A stretch of 64,000 bases of DNA from Acridotheres tristis (taxonomy: Eukaryota > Chordata > Aves > Passeriformes > Sturnidae): contig CM072885.1 of NCBI GenBank assembly GCA_037013685.1, positions 22,906,125 through 22,970,124 of the forward strand, read 5' to 3'. The translations under genes were made by a program, and so were the position numbers. The notes below the pieces were generated by a model. That model worked only from the letters and a program-made list of their open reading frames with translations. It was not told where the DNA came from and made no database searches. Of the stretch, positions 26,220 through 40,000 are shown piece after piece. Each line of letters starts with the position of its first letter. Position 1 is the first letter of the stretch.

Positions 26220-28189
26220 GGATTGTTGGACTACAATACAAATATGTTTCTACACAATATGTTGTAGCTCCACAGAAAACACCCACTGAAAATCATAAAC
26301 TCGTTACAGCATTTATTCTTTTCTGGAGAGGTGAAGGAGTATTTTAAGGCCTTCATTCTGTTTTTAATTATGAGACTCCTATTGTCTTACGAAGAAAGAA
26401 ATCCTTCTACTATCTTAATAATCCAAATAAAAATTAGACAAGGCAATCAGAGCTATATATCTCAATAAGAATTTTGCAATTTACCTTCCTGAGATTAGAC
26501 CAAACACGTTCTCTTCTGCAGTGTGAATAAGGAATGGGCTGAGCAAAGAAGACAAAAATCTAGGTAAAGTAAGCACTGAACTAAACAAATGCCTACAATC
26601 TTCAGATTGTATAATGGAAATTCTAATATGACATTTAACATGGTAAAAAAGATAAATTGATTTTATGGAGAACACTAAATTCAACCCAGCTTTTCTCTTC
26701 TTTTCCTTTTGTAAATTAACATCAACAGTGGTTTATTGCCTAGACAGTCTGTTGGACTCCTCCAGGTGAGGTTCCACACAGCACGGGAATCACCAGCTGA
26801 CATTCTGACCTCATGAAATTAATGTGTGGAGGAAAGGACAAAGCATGTAGAGGTATCAGGGATAAGAAAATCTAGGGAACTAGTATATCTCTTGTTTTTT
26901 CTGATCACAGAAACAGCTGACTCCCTTTATAGGTGTAATAATCACTCGACAGGATAATAATGACTGAGATTATTATTTCTAGAACAATACCATAAAAATC
27001 AGGAGTGGATAAATGTGTAAGTATATGAAACTTATTCATTAACATATAAAAATATAATTGCCCATTTTCCTTTGATGAATCAGCATTTAATAGTCAATTA
27101 CTGCTTAGAAGTCAATATGATACTGTATCTAAGAATATATTATAAATTTAGTGTGCCTCATTCTACCCACTGTTGTGGTTTTTAATGAGTTTGCTTATGG
27201 AGAGCAAGAATTTTGTTACTTCACAGTGCCATCTTCACCATTACAGCCTTGTAAATGACATATGGACATTTTCTTCATCTCATTTGGTGTGGGACTTTTC
27301 AGCTACAGTAAACAATAGGGTTTGTTAAATGAGTGCCTTTCTTCTCACAGAAACTGTGAGAAGTATTACATCAGTATTTAAATTCATTAAGGCATGGCAT
27401 CTTTTGTTTAATTCTAATAAAATAAAAAAATACTACGTAACTCCTCACACCCACTCCAGCAATAGCAATTCACTTGGGCTTAATTTCAAACTGTTGAAGA
27501 TCCATTAAATAATTTTTATTTCCTTAGAAAAATGCTTTACAGTGGCTTTCTTATCATTGTCCCTCTTTTAGTCCCAGAAGGATTATTTAATTGTCTATAG
27601 AGTAACTTATATCTTGGCTTCATAACCTCAGAACTCAAACAAGCACTTAAAAAGAAAAAAAGCTACACCCATAGTACTAAACCCTGTTTCATCTAGAGTC
27701 CTTTTTCTTTCTATCTTTTGCTTTCCCTAAGGTTTTGATTAAAGTAAAATTAAAATTATCCAGCTCTCATGTTCAGTGGTCATTTTTGTAGGTTCATAGT
27801 CCCTTTAATGAAAAAAGAGCCACAGAGTACACAAACCTGAATTATTTACAGGTAATTATGATATGCTATGATACATCACTTGCAAAAAAGTCGAGATGCG
27901 CTAAATTCTCCAAAGTCCTGTCCATGCCTGTATTCACAGAAATTTAAATCATGTAGAGACATGTTTTTTTTTCTTTACAGTATCTTTGTAATGGGAAACA
28001 AATTTAATAGTTATCTAAGGAAGTTTGAGGCATTTCATGCAGTCTTTTACAAAAAATCTTGACTAAGAAACCTGAAGACTCTTACTAATGATATTGCCTA
28101 TGAGCAATAAACCTACAGTATTTAATTTAGGCCCTTTCTCTGAGAGAACAGGGTGTTCATAGTGGAGCAAACACAGTGTGAAAAGGTTT
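26220..28189. other. AT-rich non-coding stretch
   Basis: No gene or assignable repeat is seen. All open frames are under 70 codons. A patch around 26735-26850 is less AT-rich but resembles nothing I recognise. Confidence 0.6.
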
Positions 28190-28665
28190 CATGTTCTTTG
28201 TACTGATACTCAGAAAAATAGGCTCCAGTTCCAGGGTGGGAGGGGGTTGATGTCTTCTGAGAACACATTTCCTGGACATCCAGTATTTCTGGAACTGAAG
28301 TTTCGTGGATGAAGCCGGCAAAAAAGCCCTATGAGACCATAAGGGACATTAGACTGAGACAAACAATAGGGTCTGAGGGGTGTATGACCCAGTGGAAGGA
28401 GGGGCTGCCAGTTTGATAAGAATTATTTTTGCTCATCACATTATCTCAACAGTACTCAGCTTTAGAGCTTTTTCAGAAAGCCTTCAGGAACTTTAAGCTG
28501 CTGGTTGTTTTTTTCTCTCATTTACTTATTAAACTGTCTTTCTCTGAACCCATGAGTTTTCTTGCTTTTCCTATTCTTATTCTCCTCCTTGTCTTCTGGG
28601 GCAGGGTAGAGTAACAGAGTATCTGTGTAGGGACTTAAACTACCGCCTCAGGTCAACCCACCACA
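28190..28665 (+). mobile_element. Partial or decayed ERVL-type LTR, 3' end clear
   Basis: The 3' part is the recognisable portion. ATTAAA lies at 28528-28533, followed by ACTGTC, CCCATGAGTTTTC, CT-rich runs, and an end at about CAACCCACCACA (28654-28665). The same order of motifs is seen in the LTR at 41040-41542, so the two probably belong to related families. The 5' boundary is not fixed and no target duplication was found; the start given is approximate. Confidence 0.5.
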
Positions 28666-31600
28666 CCAAAAACAAAATATGGTATGTCCCTTCAGTTTCC
28701 CACTTATGCATCTGCAAGTCCATGTGTGGGCAGACAATCTTATCTTTAACAGCTGAGCTCCATTCTTCAGCCAGAAGTCTGGACCAGAATTAATGGACCT
28801 GACTTTAAACTTACCTTTGCAGGAAAAAAATGGAAGTTACATGCCAGCTTAGTCTAAAGTTAAAGGCTGATTTAAAAAAATATTCATGGGGTGAAGAAAG
28901 AGAAAAAACTACATTATGTGCATAAATCCAGTGTCTCTGCTTATAGTCTGTGTGTCTAAAATTCATTAATAAGGAAAAAAAAGTTAGTGCAAAAAATAAA
29001 TTATTCCATTTTTTTATAAATTTAGCAGAAGTGCTGCAGGCCAGTGTTAGGTCTCAGGCCAGTATGTTTGATTTGACATTATGGAGTAACAGGCATCTGG
29101 GGCCCCCCCCACCATATACACATTGGAACAGGAAATAGGAGAAAAAGAAGTATGAAAGCCTGAAATAAGATAATTTGTATTAATAAAGGAAAACAAAAAT
29201 TTGCTGCTTTTTCCTGCCTGCTTGCTTCTGCTCATCTTTATGCTGTACCTTTTCTTTATCTTATAGGCATCCAAGTCAAGGTCAAGCTTCATCTAGTTAT
29301 CAGAAAGATGCGATCAAGTGGAACTGAACTGCAGTATATGATATTGCCCTTCTTTTTCCCCTAAATAGTCTCAATTATCCAGGACTGAAGCCTAACAAAA
29401 TGTAGCAAAGTAAATAGTTTATACCTTATAAATGCATTACCGGATTTGGATTGCTGTGAAGCAGTGTGCAGACGCCCCTGAGGAGGCTGGCTGCTCAGAC
29501 TGTCAGTCATTCACTGTCTAGCAGTGCTGCTTCAGTAAGTTGTCTTTTTCTGGGCATCATCCTTCAACTAAGACAATTTTTAGGGACAAAAATCTGTTTT
29601 TTAATCTTAAGTGCTCTTTCAAATTAAATTATTGGTGAAAGAGGATACAAACCAGTTACATTTTCAGTGAATTTCTCCTCCCTTTTACCTATCTTACCCA
29701 TGTAACTCCTCCATGATGCTTTTCCTATACATTGTTTCTCAATTATCTAGGCATGTCACTGCAAGGTGGCATTCATCAACAAGAAATAAACAATCTTTTC
29801 TGCAGCATATGAGAATTTGAAGTAGCAGTGCTAGTAAGTCCCTTATGGTCTTAAAGGTGTATAAAAGCTTTGAAAAGGGGAAAAACTGCTTTTAAAATGT
29901 CATGACTTCTGCTTTTGTGAGAGCAACAAGAACTGAGCTATAGGTTTCTTGAATTATATAGATACTGTCTGAAGAACTCATGGTGTGAAATGAAGCTCGC
30001 TCCTTACCAGAAGTCAGAAAATTGAATTTTGCTGTCAAACTTAATAGAATTTCAGTAAATCATTACTTCTCACAGAAGAATTACAGTTTTCTATGCTGAC
30101 TGTTTACTTATTAGACTAGGAATAAGCGAAGCGGTTCAGATAAGAAATGATAGGAAGTCTACTAACACAAATTCCTAAGGTTTCTCTAACTCTCTGAGAA
30201 AAGGCAATCAGACTACTTTCCTCTGTTTGTCTCAAGTTAGTCAAAATCTTGTTTATGCAAAGGTCACCTGAACTTTCAATAAAATAAAAGCTGGGATATC
30301 ACTTCACTGCTTGTCGTCTGTGGATATGATGTATGATGTAAGAGACATCCCAGATGAATGTAGTCTGCATCTAGAAGAAAATATCATTTTGATTCTCTCA
30401 TATTCTCTTTTAAAACATACTTTTGTGAAAAATAAGAATTAGAATATAGGGTTTTTTTTCCTTTATGTATGCATTTAACCTCTGTGTGTGTGTGTGGTGA
30501 CCAGCACAAATATTTCTTCTGTTTGGTTTGCTGAATCACATCCTGAATGGCGTAGTAAGCCAGTTGAGACACAGAGTAAAGAAGCTGAGAATGACATGAA
30601 AGTGAGAATGAAGAATTAAAATTAGAGGAAATCGAGGACTTTTATCAGACTTGAGGAGTGTAGGATTCAGCACAGAAATTTGTATCTTAATATTGCAGGA
30701 AATAAGCCAATTGTTTGCTAAGCAGGATTTAGAAAGAAAGAACATGCTGTCCTACACTGATTTTTCAAACATTTTTCACTGTTGAGGGTTTTTGCTTCTT
30801 CTGAGGCATCTGCTCCTGGCCACTGTTAAAGATATGCTGGCTGGAAAGGACAAATTAACTAAATTAGGCTGGCAGTGCTTAAGTTCCTGTGACATCTGGT
30901 GTTTCTGCCATGTTACTGATAGGTCATTTTGACAAATTCTATTACATCATGTGATAGTAATGAGCAACATCATAGAATAGAAGCAATGAAATCTGAAGTG
31001 ACTTCAACAATTTAAAGCAATCTGTTATTTTTTTTAACTGTCTGTTACCAATTTAGAAGTTGAGAGGAATAAAATAAAAGGTTTATTTAAGTCTAAATCT
31101 AACCTCCAAAATATATTATTGTTTCTATTCCAAAAGGTTTACTTCTATAAATACAGAACTGATATGCAAGCCATGAATGATGATTTAAGGATATCTAAAC
31201 AGAATGTAAAATTCTTTATGAAGCAAAAAATTAGGAGAAATTAATTTCCTAGCAGCATAAAAATATTTACTATATTCACTAATTTCAGTTCCGGTCATGA
31301 TTCAAAGTAGGGAATGAGATCAGACAATTCTCTGAATGCCTAACACATGATTTAAACTTATTCAAAACTGATTGAACTGGAGATTTCCTGATTTCCTGAG
31401 ATGACAATGTATTAAGAATAAAGATATGAAGCCAAAAAACTGGCATTTTAATTACAAAGGTGTAATATGATATTGAAAGAAAATATAATGAACCTTTATT
31501 TACTAAAGTGCTTTTTTTGCCGTGAGCTATTCCAAGAACATTTGAAGATTCATATTCCTTTACTTGCCAGTTGTAGATTTTTAAGTAGCTGGTTGATTTA

Positions 31601-32149
31601 CAACTGATTTTAGTGGTAAACTACATCCATAGATTTCAATGTACTTTTGAGGATGACTGTGGAGATGTCTGGAACCTATGATTATTCTTCCTTTCTAGTA
31701 ACAGATTTGTGGATGGATTTCTTGGAAGAATGTAGTTGAAGTGGAAAGGAATGACTTTGACTTCTATAGTGAGTGGTCAACAACTGAGCTGTAAAATCAA
31801 CTGACTGTCATCATAGTACTATCTAATCCTGAGTACCTAGACAACAGTGACTAAAAAACACGTCTATCAAATGCATATAATGAAACAAATTAAAATATGT
31901 TATTAAAATAAAGCAAATATTTCTTCTTTTTGGATTTTAAAACAACAGCTAAATTTAGCACCTGATAAAGACACATGGATTGTCTCTTGTTCCAAACCAC
32001 TTTCTAAATAGGAAGCATGGGAAAACCCACCCCTATTTTTATTAGTTGTATTATTTAATATTTGAAATAGCCTGAATGGAGAAAAAAATTTCAATTTCCA
32101 TTTTCTGAGAAACAAATTCTCACAATTACATGATGGTATTTTGTGAGTG
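28666..32149. other. AT-rich non-coding stretch
   Basis: No gene is recognised. Open frames are at most 81 codons. There is a nine-base C run near 29103, a short (TG)n run at 30482-30496, and otherwise unstructured AT-rich sequence. Confidence 0.6.
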
Positions 32150-32285
32150 GCCTCTCCCAGTCCTTATTTCAACTCAAGAACCTTTAGTTATATTTTCTCT
32201 CCCCTGTCCAGTTGCAGAGGGCAGTGATAGAGAGGCTTTGGTGGGTGCCTGGAATCCAGACAGTATCAACCTCTCACACCATCCA
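32150..32285 (+). mobile_element. Fragment of an ERVL-type LTR 3' end
   Basis: CAGTCCTTATTTCAACTC, then a CT-rich TTTTCTCTCCCCTGTCCAG, a purine-rich GAGGGCAGTGATAGAG, and a CAACCTCTCAC end follow the same order as the 3' ends at 28528-28665 and 41412-41542. The polyadenylation signal and all upstream LTR sequence are missing or unrecognisable. It is probably an old, truncated copy. Confidence 0.35.
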
Positions 32286-32930
32286 AAACAGATGTCAAGT
32301 AGGGAGATAGTGATGAAAGCCAAAAAAAAAAGAAGTTAGTAAGGAATTTTTAAAAACCTAAACAAATGCACATATATTTTTTGTGTTCTTTAAAGAACAT
32401 GAATCTCACCATTTCTGCAGGGCAGCCATTCTTCTGGTACAACAGTAAGAATGAAGCTGAAAAAGCTGCCTGAGAGTTTTCACAAGAGCTCTAGAATGCT
32501 AAGATTCAAGCTTCATGATTTATAAGTCCATGTATAATTAGTTGTTTGACTGTTTGGATTCACAAGACTGGGTATTATTCCGAAGGTCGGGAAAAGGCAT
32601 GTTAGTGATTTCTCCCTGTAGTTGATTCATATTATAGGAGAATATTTACACTAAATTATCTTTTGCTTCATCATTTCTGAAATTGTGTCTGAACAGTTAT
32701 AAAGAGTACATTGCAGTGTTTGTAAATATATAAACTAATGATAAAACAATTGATATTTTTATAAGAAGAAATTCTTCCACATAGTTAATTTTACAAGAAA
32801 ATAGTAATTCTGTTTATTTTCTTATAATGAATAACCAGCATTCACAAAATTGTTACAGACATCAAAATAATATTTTTTCATTTGATTTGCTTCTCAGTTT
32901 CTAATTTGGAACCCCATTTGGAACTGCAGA

Positions 32931-33050
32931 GAATCACAGAATCACATAATGTGTGAGGTTGGAAGGGAATTCTTATCTCATTTCATTTCATAAGTTTCTA
33001 TAAGCAGTGCAAAAACAACCTCCAAGCCTTCATTACCTTTTTGATATGGA
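32931..33050 (-). mobile_element. Decayed CR1 LINE 3' end
   Basis: GAATCACAGAATCACATAATG followed by GAGGTTGGAAGGGA is the reverse complement of the CR1 3' terminus, where the last bases are tandem ATTCTRTG-like units preceded by TCCCTTCCAACC. The sense strand is therefore minus, with the element's 3' end at 32931. Beyond about 32980 similarity is weak and the 5' limit is a guess. Confidence 0.65.
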
Positions 33051-36000
33051 TGAAATCTTTTGCCTCCATATTTGCCAAAAATTTTGTTTGTTTCTGAAAG
33101 AAAGAAAGTTAAGAGAAGCAACAGTATTAAGAGATTTACTGACTATTAAAAATAATATTCCTTAAAAATCGTAAGAGTGTCTATATTGCAAAACTGTCTT
33201 GACGTGTACAGGACTACCTAAAATTCAGCAACTTTCTTCAAATATTTAAAAAAGCTTGAGGTTCATTACTTATTTACATGATTGACACTGAGAAGAGTTA
33301 TACTGGACTACTCAGAATTGCCATTTATTAGAGTGTAGAAATACCTACAACATAAAAGCATGAAATGTAAGCATTATTTTGTTCCACTGTTTATATTTAA
33401 TGGCTCATTCATTACTCAGTGAAAAATTCTCAGCAAAGACATGTAACTAAACCGCCTGTTGAAACCACTAAGAATCATGTCTACAAATCTGAAGTAGAAT
33501 TTGAGCCAATGTTAATTCAATATATAAAATTATTGTGTAGTAAGGGTAAATTAAACTGAAAGATAACACATACTGGAATCTTACCCCTATGTGAGCAGAT
33601 GAGCTAGGAGGAAAAGAAAACACCCGTTCCCCCATATTAATCTCCTATTAACAATTCATTTGATGAGAGGATTTATAGGCATCAGAACAATTATTCTAAG
33701 CATAGAAGAGGGCTTTCAGTCTAACCGAATAAAGGAAATATAAGGATGAAGCAAAAAAGGCAAAATCCAGATTTGAATCCAAGTTGCATATAAAGGAGTT
33801 CATGTCTTCTTTGCCCCTGAACAGAAACTCATTTTCTGTGGCTGCCAGTAGAAGCAGCAATTTATTCCAGCGTTTGCTAGGAACTGACTAGCTGACACAT
33901 CTGGAAAAGGCAGCTTGTTCTGAATCTCTCTTCATACAACCCCAGGTTTAATCTCAATACTTCAGCAAGAGTTCCAGGAGGACTAAATAAATGCCCTTCA
34001 TTTATCACTCAAATTCCACCTGCATGTGAGGAAGCTTATCTGCACTAAGAATGGAAGTAAGCAGAGGATTAGTTTGGGTCAATGAAGTGCATGTTGCTGC
34101 AAATTATCTACGTATAGCAATGCACTATATGTCCCTCTGAAACAATCATGCATACAGATTTCACTTACCCAGCTACTATCCAAGAGTTGCTGGGCTTAGA
34201 TGTGTGACTCAGCTCTGATGTTCAGCTGTCTGTAGGATGCCTGATCACAAGGAGCTTTATAGATCAGACAGTCACACTTTGGAAGATTCATCAAGGACTG
34301 AGATGCTATAAATTCCTGTCATTCTGGAGAACCAGCATAGTGTTTGCATAAATAAATCAATAATAATAACAAATGCAAATTTTCCAGTGTGTGGAAAGTG
34401 TTTCCTGTGCAGCCATCTCGAGTGAACATATTTCAGGGACAGCAGTCTGAGAAAAAATCATGACAGGATTGATGAGCACAGGCAGACCTACACTAGTCTC
34501 AGAAATTTTGAAGTGTTAGAGTTTAGTAATGTGCCTACACGCAGTGTCAGATATTTAAAATAAAATTTTCCTGACTTACCAAGTATATGTCAATTATGTT
34601 GGCGCTGTCATTTCAAATGATTAAAAAAAAAAATCAGAAAAATGTGAAATCTTCCAGAACCATGCTGAAGCATAGTAAAAAGTTCAATCCATCAAAGGAA
34701 TTATTCATTCCAAACTGTCTGATTACTATGATATTTTTTCCCAACTGTATATGTCTTTAGGTTTTTGCATTTCTTTTAATACAAGGCTCTCTACTAGCAT
34801 GTTTATTTTTTCTTTAAAAATAAATCCAGAAACCAAAATGAGGGGGCTGAGAAAGATGCTGACTGTAAGTGAATCAAGCAGAAAGTAAAAATATCTTTCA
34901 GATACTCTTGTTTTACTTGTTCACTACTGCAAGTATGGAACTTCTATGGTTTTCTTCCGTTTGCTATCATTGACATTTTTAATCATTTATGTTGTTCTCT
35001 GGGCACTAAGAATACAAGAAATCTATTTCTTTCAAGAACCAAACTGCTCTGTAAAATCAAAGACTAAAAGAATTGCTGGAGGGCTTGTGCATCTCAGTGC
35101 AGTCCTGACAGAAGTGGGAAGGAAGTTTGCTAAGCTAACTTAAAGGATCTCAAGATTTTATCTGTGGATATTGTGCATAATGAAATAATGGGGTTACAGG
35201 GCATGTCATTCTCAATTTGAGGGAAAAAATGACATTAAATCTTGTTTGAATTGTCATAGAGAATATGTTGTTCATTTAGCAAAATCTCCACATGGTTCAA
35301 TTTATGTTGAGGATAGTTATAAGATGTTAAAAATAAAAATATTGGAACATAAAAGTACTGTGAGAAATAATGACATAAACCCCACAATATTACATCATTT
35401 TAATAGTTTGAAATTTTTGGCATTCCTAATGTAACTTCAATTGCAATAGATCATGCAATGTAATTAAAGAGACAAGGTAATAGATAAAAGAAGACCAGGA
35501 CAGAAATAGGCTTTTTGGATTTATAATTTTGAAATCAGTTCCTCAATTTTAAATGAATGAAGAAATGGAATTATACAAGCATTTCGAAAGTAGATGAAAG
35601 GGAAATGTAGAATCTTGCTGAAGAAAGACAGGACGCTGCTGGAGCTCAAAAAGAACAGTTATTTCATGTCATACCAAGAGATTAAAATCTCCAGTATGCC
35701 ACATCCAAAAGCAGGCAGTAGAGAAGGCCTCTGGAAGAAGGATGGGTCAGAGTGAGCAGGAATTCTTGGTACTCTGCAACTCCCACTCCCAGATCCCTGG
35801 CATTCCCATCTCAAGAACTTTCTGCTTCAGAGCTGGAATTTATTAATCTCAGTACTCTTCACCATCCCTGTTTGTCCAACTAGTTTTTTTGTGTCCATGT
35901 AAATGATTTGGTCCCTATATCAGAGAGTCCTCAAGTGTAAATAAATGAGTGAAGAAACATCTTTTTTTCTCTTGTTTTACATGCCAGCTGCCACTTGATA

Positions 36001-36439
36001 TGATGGAGAGCATAGACAATAGCTTTTTATTCACATTCCTTCTGTCATTCTTCCTTTTTACCATACTGTTGTTCAGTTGTCTTTTTCTCAGCCCGAAGAG
36101 CCCTAGTTCACTTGTTCATTCCTCACAAGGAATATCGGAGAAATTATCCTCTTCTACTGATTTCAGATTTTGTGAAAAGTGGGTGATTTGCATGCAGAAT
36201 GCTCACCAAGGTCCGACGTGGCCTGATGTGACAGGAGCTGGCACCACCCTGCCCCACCACACTTGCCCCCAGCCAGAAACCACCTTCTTCTCAAAGTGAG
36301 AAAGGGAGTCAGTCCCTTTCCCCCACCCTTGGCCATGGTGTGAGATGGTACCAAATAACAAAATTGGCCACGACACCTTCCTCTGATCTGGGCGGGATCT
36401 AGGACACCCTGAAGACATCTCCTCTACAGGCTCCGTGTC
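33051..36439. other. Non-coding stretch, AT-rich, GC-richer toward its right end
   Basis: No gene is seen. The 116-codon frame at 35949-36299 starts with a hydrophobic Phe/Leu-rich stretch but has no recognisable domain and ends in a GC-rich patch. That patch (36180-36440) precedes the CR1 copy and may itself be a decayed repeat; I cannot name it. Confidence 0.55.
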
Positions 36440-37054
36440 CTTTTGACACTGAGGAGCCCAGAGCTGAATGCAGCTCCTTGCAATGTGCCCTGGCAGGCAG
36501 GAGGGCCAGCCCTGGCCTGGGGTGCATCGCCAGCCGGGCAAGGGAAGGGATTGCTATACGGTGGCACCCAAAACTGCCCCAATATTCAAGGTGAGGTTGC
36601 TCCAGTGCAGAGCAGGACAAAGATATAAAGCTATTAAAGGACCATCCAAAGGAGGGCTATGAAGATGGTGAAAGCTTTAAAGGAGAAACCGCTGAGGTCA
36701 CTTTTTCAGCCTGGAAAAGAGAAGGGTGAGGGCAGAGCACATCGGGGTGCACAGCTTCATCACAAAGGGACGAGGAGGGGCAGGTGACCAGTGACAGGAC
36801 CCAAGGGAACAGCAAGAAGATGTCAGGGGAGATTTAGGCGCGACATTGGGAAAAGGCTCTTCACCTAGAGAGTGACAGTTGGGCACTGTTACAAGCTTCC
36901 CAGGAAAGTGGTCATGACAGCAAGGCTGCCAGTTTAAAAAGCATTTGGACAATGCTCTCGGGAAGAGTGATTTTTGGACTTGTCTTATGCAGAGTCATGG
37001 GTTAGATTTGATGATTATTGCAGGTCTTTTCCAACTCAGGATATTCTATGATTT
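36440..37054 (+). mobile_element. 5'-truncated CR1 LINE, sense strand, with internal inversion
   Basis: This is the terminal part of a CR1 non-LTR retrotransposon, covering the last part of ORF2 and the 3' UTR. Recognisable blocks in order are TGTGCCCTGGCAGGCAGG, GCCGGGCAAGGGAAGGGATTG, GATATAAAGCTATTAAAGG, GGAGGGCTATGAAGATGGTG, GTGACCAGTGACAGGACCC, AAAAGGCTCTTCACC and the end TTTTCCAACTCAGGATATTC. The terminal ATTCTATGATTTTC at 37040-37054 is the CR1 3' tail. The type resembles the CR1-Y/J class. Between 36554 and 36616 the sequence runs in the opposite direction to the rest. Many substitutions indicate an old copy. Overlapping open frames are incidental. Confidence 0.88.
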
Positions 37055-40000
37055 TCTTAACAATTCATATCCTCTTATGTGCTGCAGACTTTCCTACACA
37101 ACTTGAAGGATAACCTGTTCTACAACTGCAATGTCAAAAGGAGTATTGTGCTTCCCCTTTCTTCTGTTTTGGATTTTCTGTGTCAATATAGTAGATATAT
37201 ATATTATTATATGTATTGTATACTAATTGTATCTACATCATATGCAAATTATATATAATTGTATATATATTATACACAAATATTATTCATCAGGTTACTT
37301 GCTGCAGTTACACAACAATATTCTAAAGCCAAATAGTATGAAAATAAAATAGAACTGTATTTATAAATTCAGTTGCCCTCTCCACAGCTGTGGACCTTAT
37401 TTCTTACAGATCTGTAATTTCTTTCAGGACTTCTCAAATTCTCTGAATTTCTATACCAGCATTACTGCCAGGAACTGGCTACTTAATTCAATGAAAATTG
37501 AACTTTAGAACATGTTTCACTATTTTAATAACCACCTTCCTTTTCAAGACTGTTTATCATTTGTGCTGCCTATGCTTAGAGTTAACTCTAACCAAAAAGT
37601 CACATTGAAACTCATTCAGCTCACTCTTAAAGGAGACTGGCGTGCCTAATTCCATAATTCGTTCTTAACATGAGTAGTGTTTTATATCCAATATGACTCA
37701 TGCACAGCTCAGCTGTCACCAACTGCTAGAGACTATTACAATCATTGGAAACCAAGGGAATTTTTACCATAAAATAATTTAAAGGATTTAACAGCATAAC
37801 ATTTATAAGTGTTCATTTAGGAAATAAAAAACTTGTCTGATCTTGGTTAAACTGATTTAACTACAGTATGAAAATAAATGCCAGGGGTTTTTTTCTCATG
37901 GTATGGCCATTTCTAGTAGGGTCTTCTTCCTGCTGTATGAAATGCTTTTGTCAGTGGCAAAATTCTACATTCTAAGAATAGTCTGTGTCAGAAATACACC
38001 AGGGTTTAATGAGAGGCTATTTAACATAAAGATAACTTTTTGGCACATTGTGGCATAATGCCATTAAAACTATTTTAGCCCCTATTTTACTATGACTTCT
38101 TTCCCATTGGCTTTATGCAAGTCTGTATTGTAAGTTAAAATTTTCTGTGTGTTTTTGTACAGTTTTGAGTCGCTATGCATGACATTTCTTTTAGCATTTG
38201 TAAGTCCCTTTGTGTGAGTATTGTTCTCTTTAAGAGCTCCTATGGTTTATAAAGGAAAGCATTTGAAGCCCATTGATATCATTTGGTTAAAGTTAGCATC
38301 AAGATCCTATGCCTGTTTTGTTTTTTAAAATTAAGGCTGAGAGCATAGAAGATTCTGCTCTTATAAATCCTTACATATTTACCTGTCGTTTGTAATAGCA
38401 TCTTGATGACCCACAGGAGTATTGTTAAAACTGAGGACTGTTATCAGAAGGGCAGAAATATTTTGGTAAGTTCCTCATATTGGTAAGTTCATCACTGAAA
38501 CAGTTTCTCAGCAATGATACCTGTAAGGAACGGAAATCTGTATCTTTGCATTTTGCATTAATCCACCTTTGCATGACTACTCACTTCCTCTATTAAAAGC
38601 GATTCTTTTACTGTATTTCTTACTTTCAGTATGTAGCTAAAAGAGTTCAGTATTACTTCAATTGTCAAATAAGAATTCTCATTTAACGTAAAAGAGTTAG
38701 ATGGAATTTAAAATTAAAAAATATTCTGGTGCTAGATTTATCCTTCTCCCAAGAATCTATTCAATATATAAAAAAAGCATTGTTCTCTTTCAAGTTCAGG
38801 ATTTCATTTTTATACATACCTAAGAACAATCACCAAAGTTGTTGTCCTTCTGAAACAAGTGTTTTATTAACAGACAGAGGCTTTTGATAATACTTGACAA
38901 TTAGCTCTAGTATCAGTTCTTTCTCTTGCTACAGCTACTTTCATGTCATTATATTGCAGAAAACAGTTAGAATTTTCATTGCTGATCTTCTGCATTGAAC
39001 AATCAGATCATAAAATACTGATTTATTTTAGTTAATAATTCCCCAAAGATCTGTCCTGAAACAAAGTTGGATCACATATAGGTTATGTGCATGGTGTACT
39101 AATAGAAATATTGGTTTTCAGTCTCAGCAGCCCAAACAAATACCTTACAAATACTTCCAAAATAATAACTCATGCTTTGGTAATAACATTACATTTTCAG
39201 CACCTTAGAAAGGGTAAAACAAAAATAGAGGGCTTTCCCTCTGCTTTGAAATGAAGAAGAATCTGACCTTTAAAATAGGTTCTTTTTCTCACACCAAATA
39301 AATGTAGGTAAAATGGCAAGAGCAATACAAAAGTTTTTTCTTCTTTCATGAATCCACATAAAGAAGTTGGTGGATATTTGTAGAGATGAAAAGAATAAAA
39401 GTATTGGGGAGTTTATATACAAATTTAGCAAGTGATACTTGGTTGAGTTAATTGGCTTTATTTATTAAACATTACATGGGCACTTTTCAGCACAAACTCC
39501 ATCAGTAATCATCACATGGGTAAGTCTTGCATAGAGGGATAGAGGCAATGTACCTTTTCCTTTTTGCTTTCTCAGAACTAAGAAATACTAGGATTAAATA
39601 GTTCAAAGGTCTAAATACACCTTAATGTTTGGCTGGTTGGCTTAACCAAATGGTTAAACTTAAAATACTTAGTTTAAATAAGGATTCTCCTTAGAAGGAG
39701 AAAATCTGTGCCTTTCCAGAAATAAGTCCCTGTATGGGACACTCTGTATTCAAGCCAACAAAGTATTTCATGCTATGTGGCTTGATGTGCTAGGCATCGT
39801 TTGCTGCTGCAATGTCAGATGCAGACTGTCTTCATATAAATGAAACACAAGACTAAAACTTGCCCATAAGGAGTAACAGTGAGACATTGCAACCATTTTT
39901 CCATCTTCCCATGTTGCTACCATGTGCAAAATAGACTTCAAGCTTTGGAAGAAGGGACAAATACCAAATATGGCAGACATCAGCAAGATGAATAATGCAA

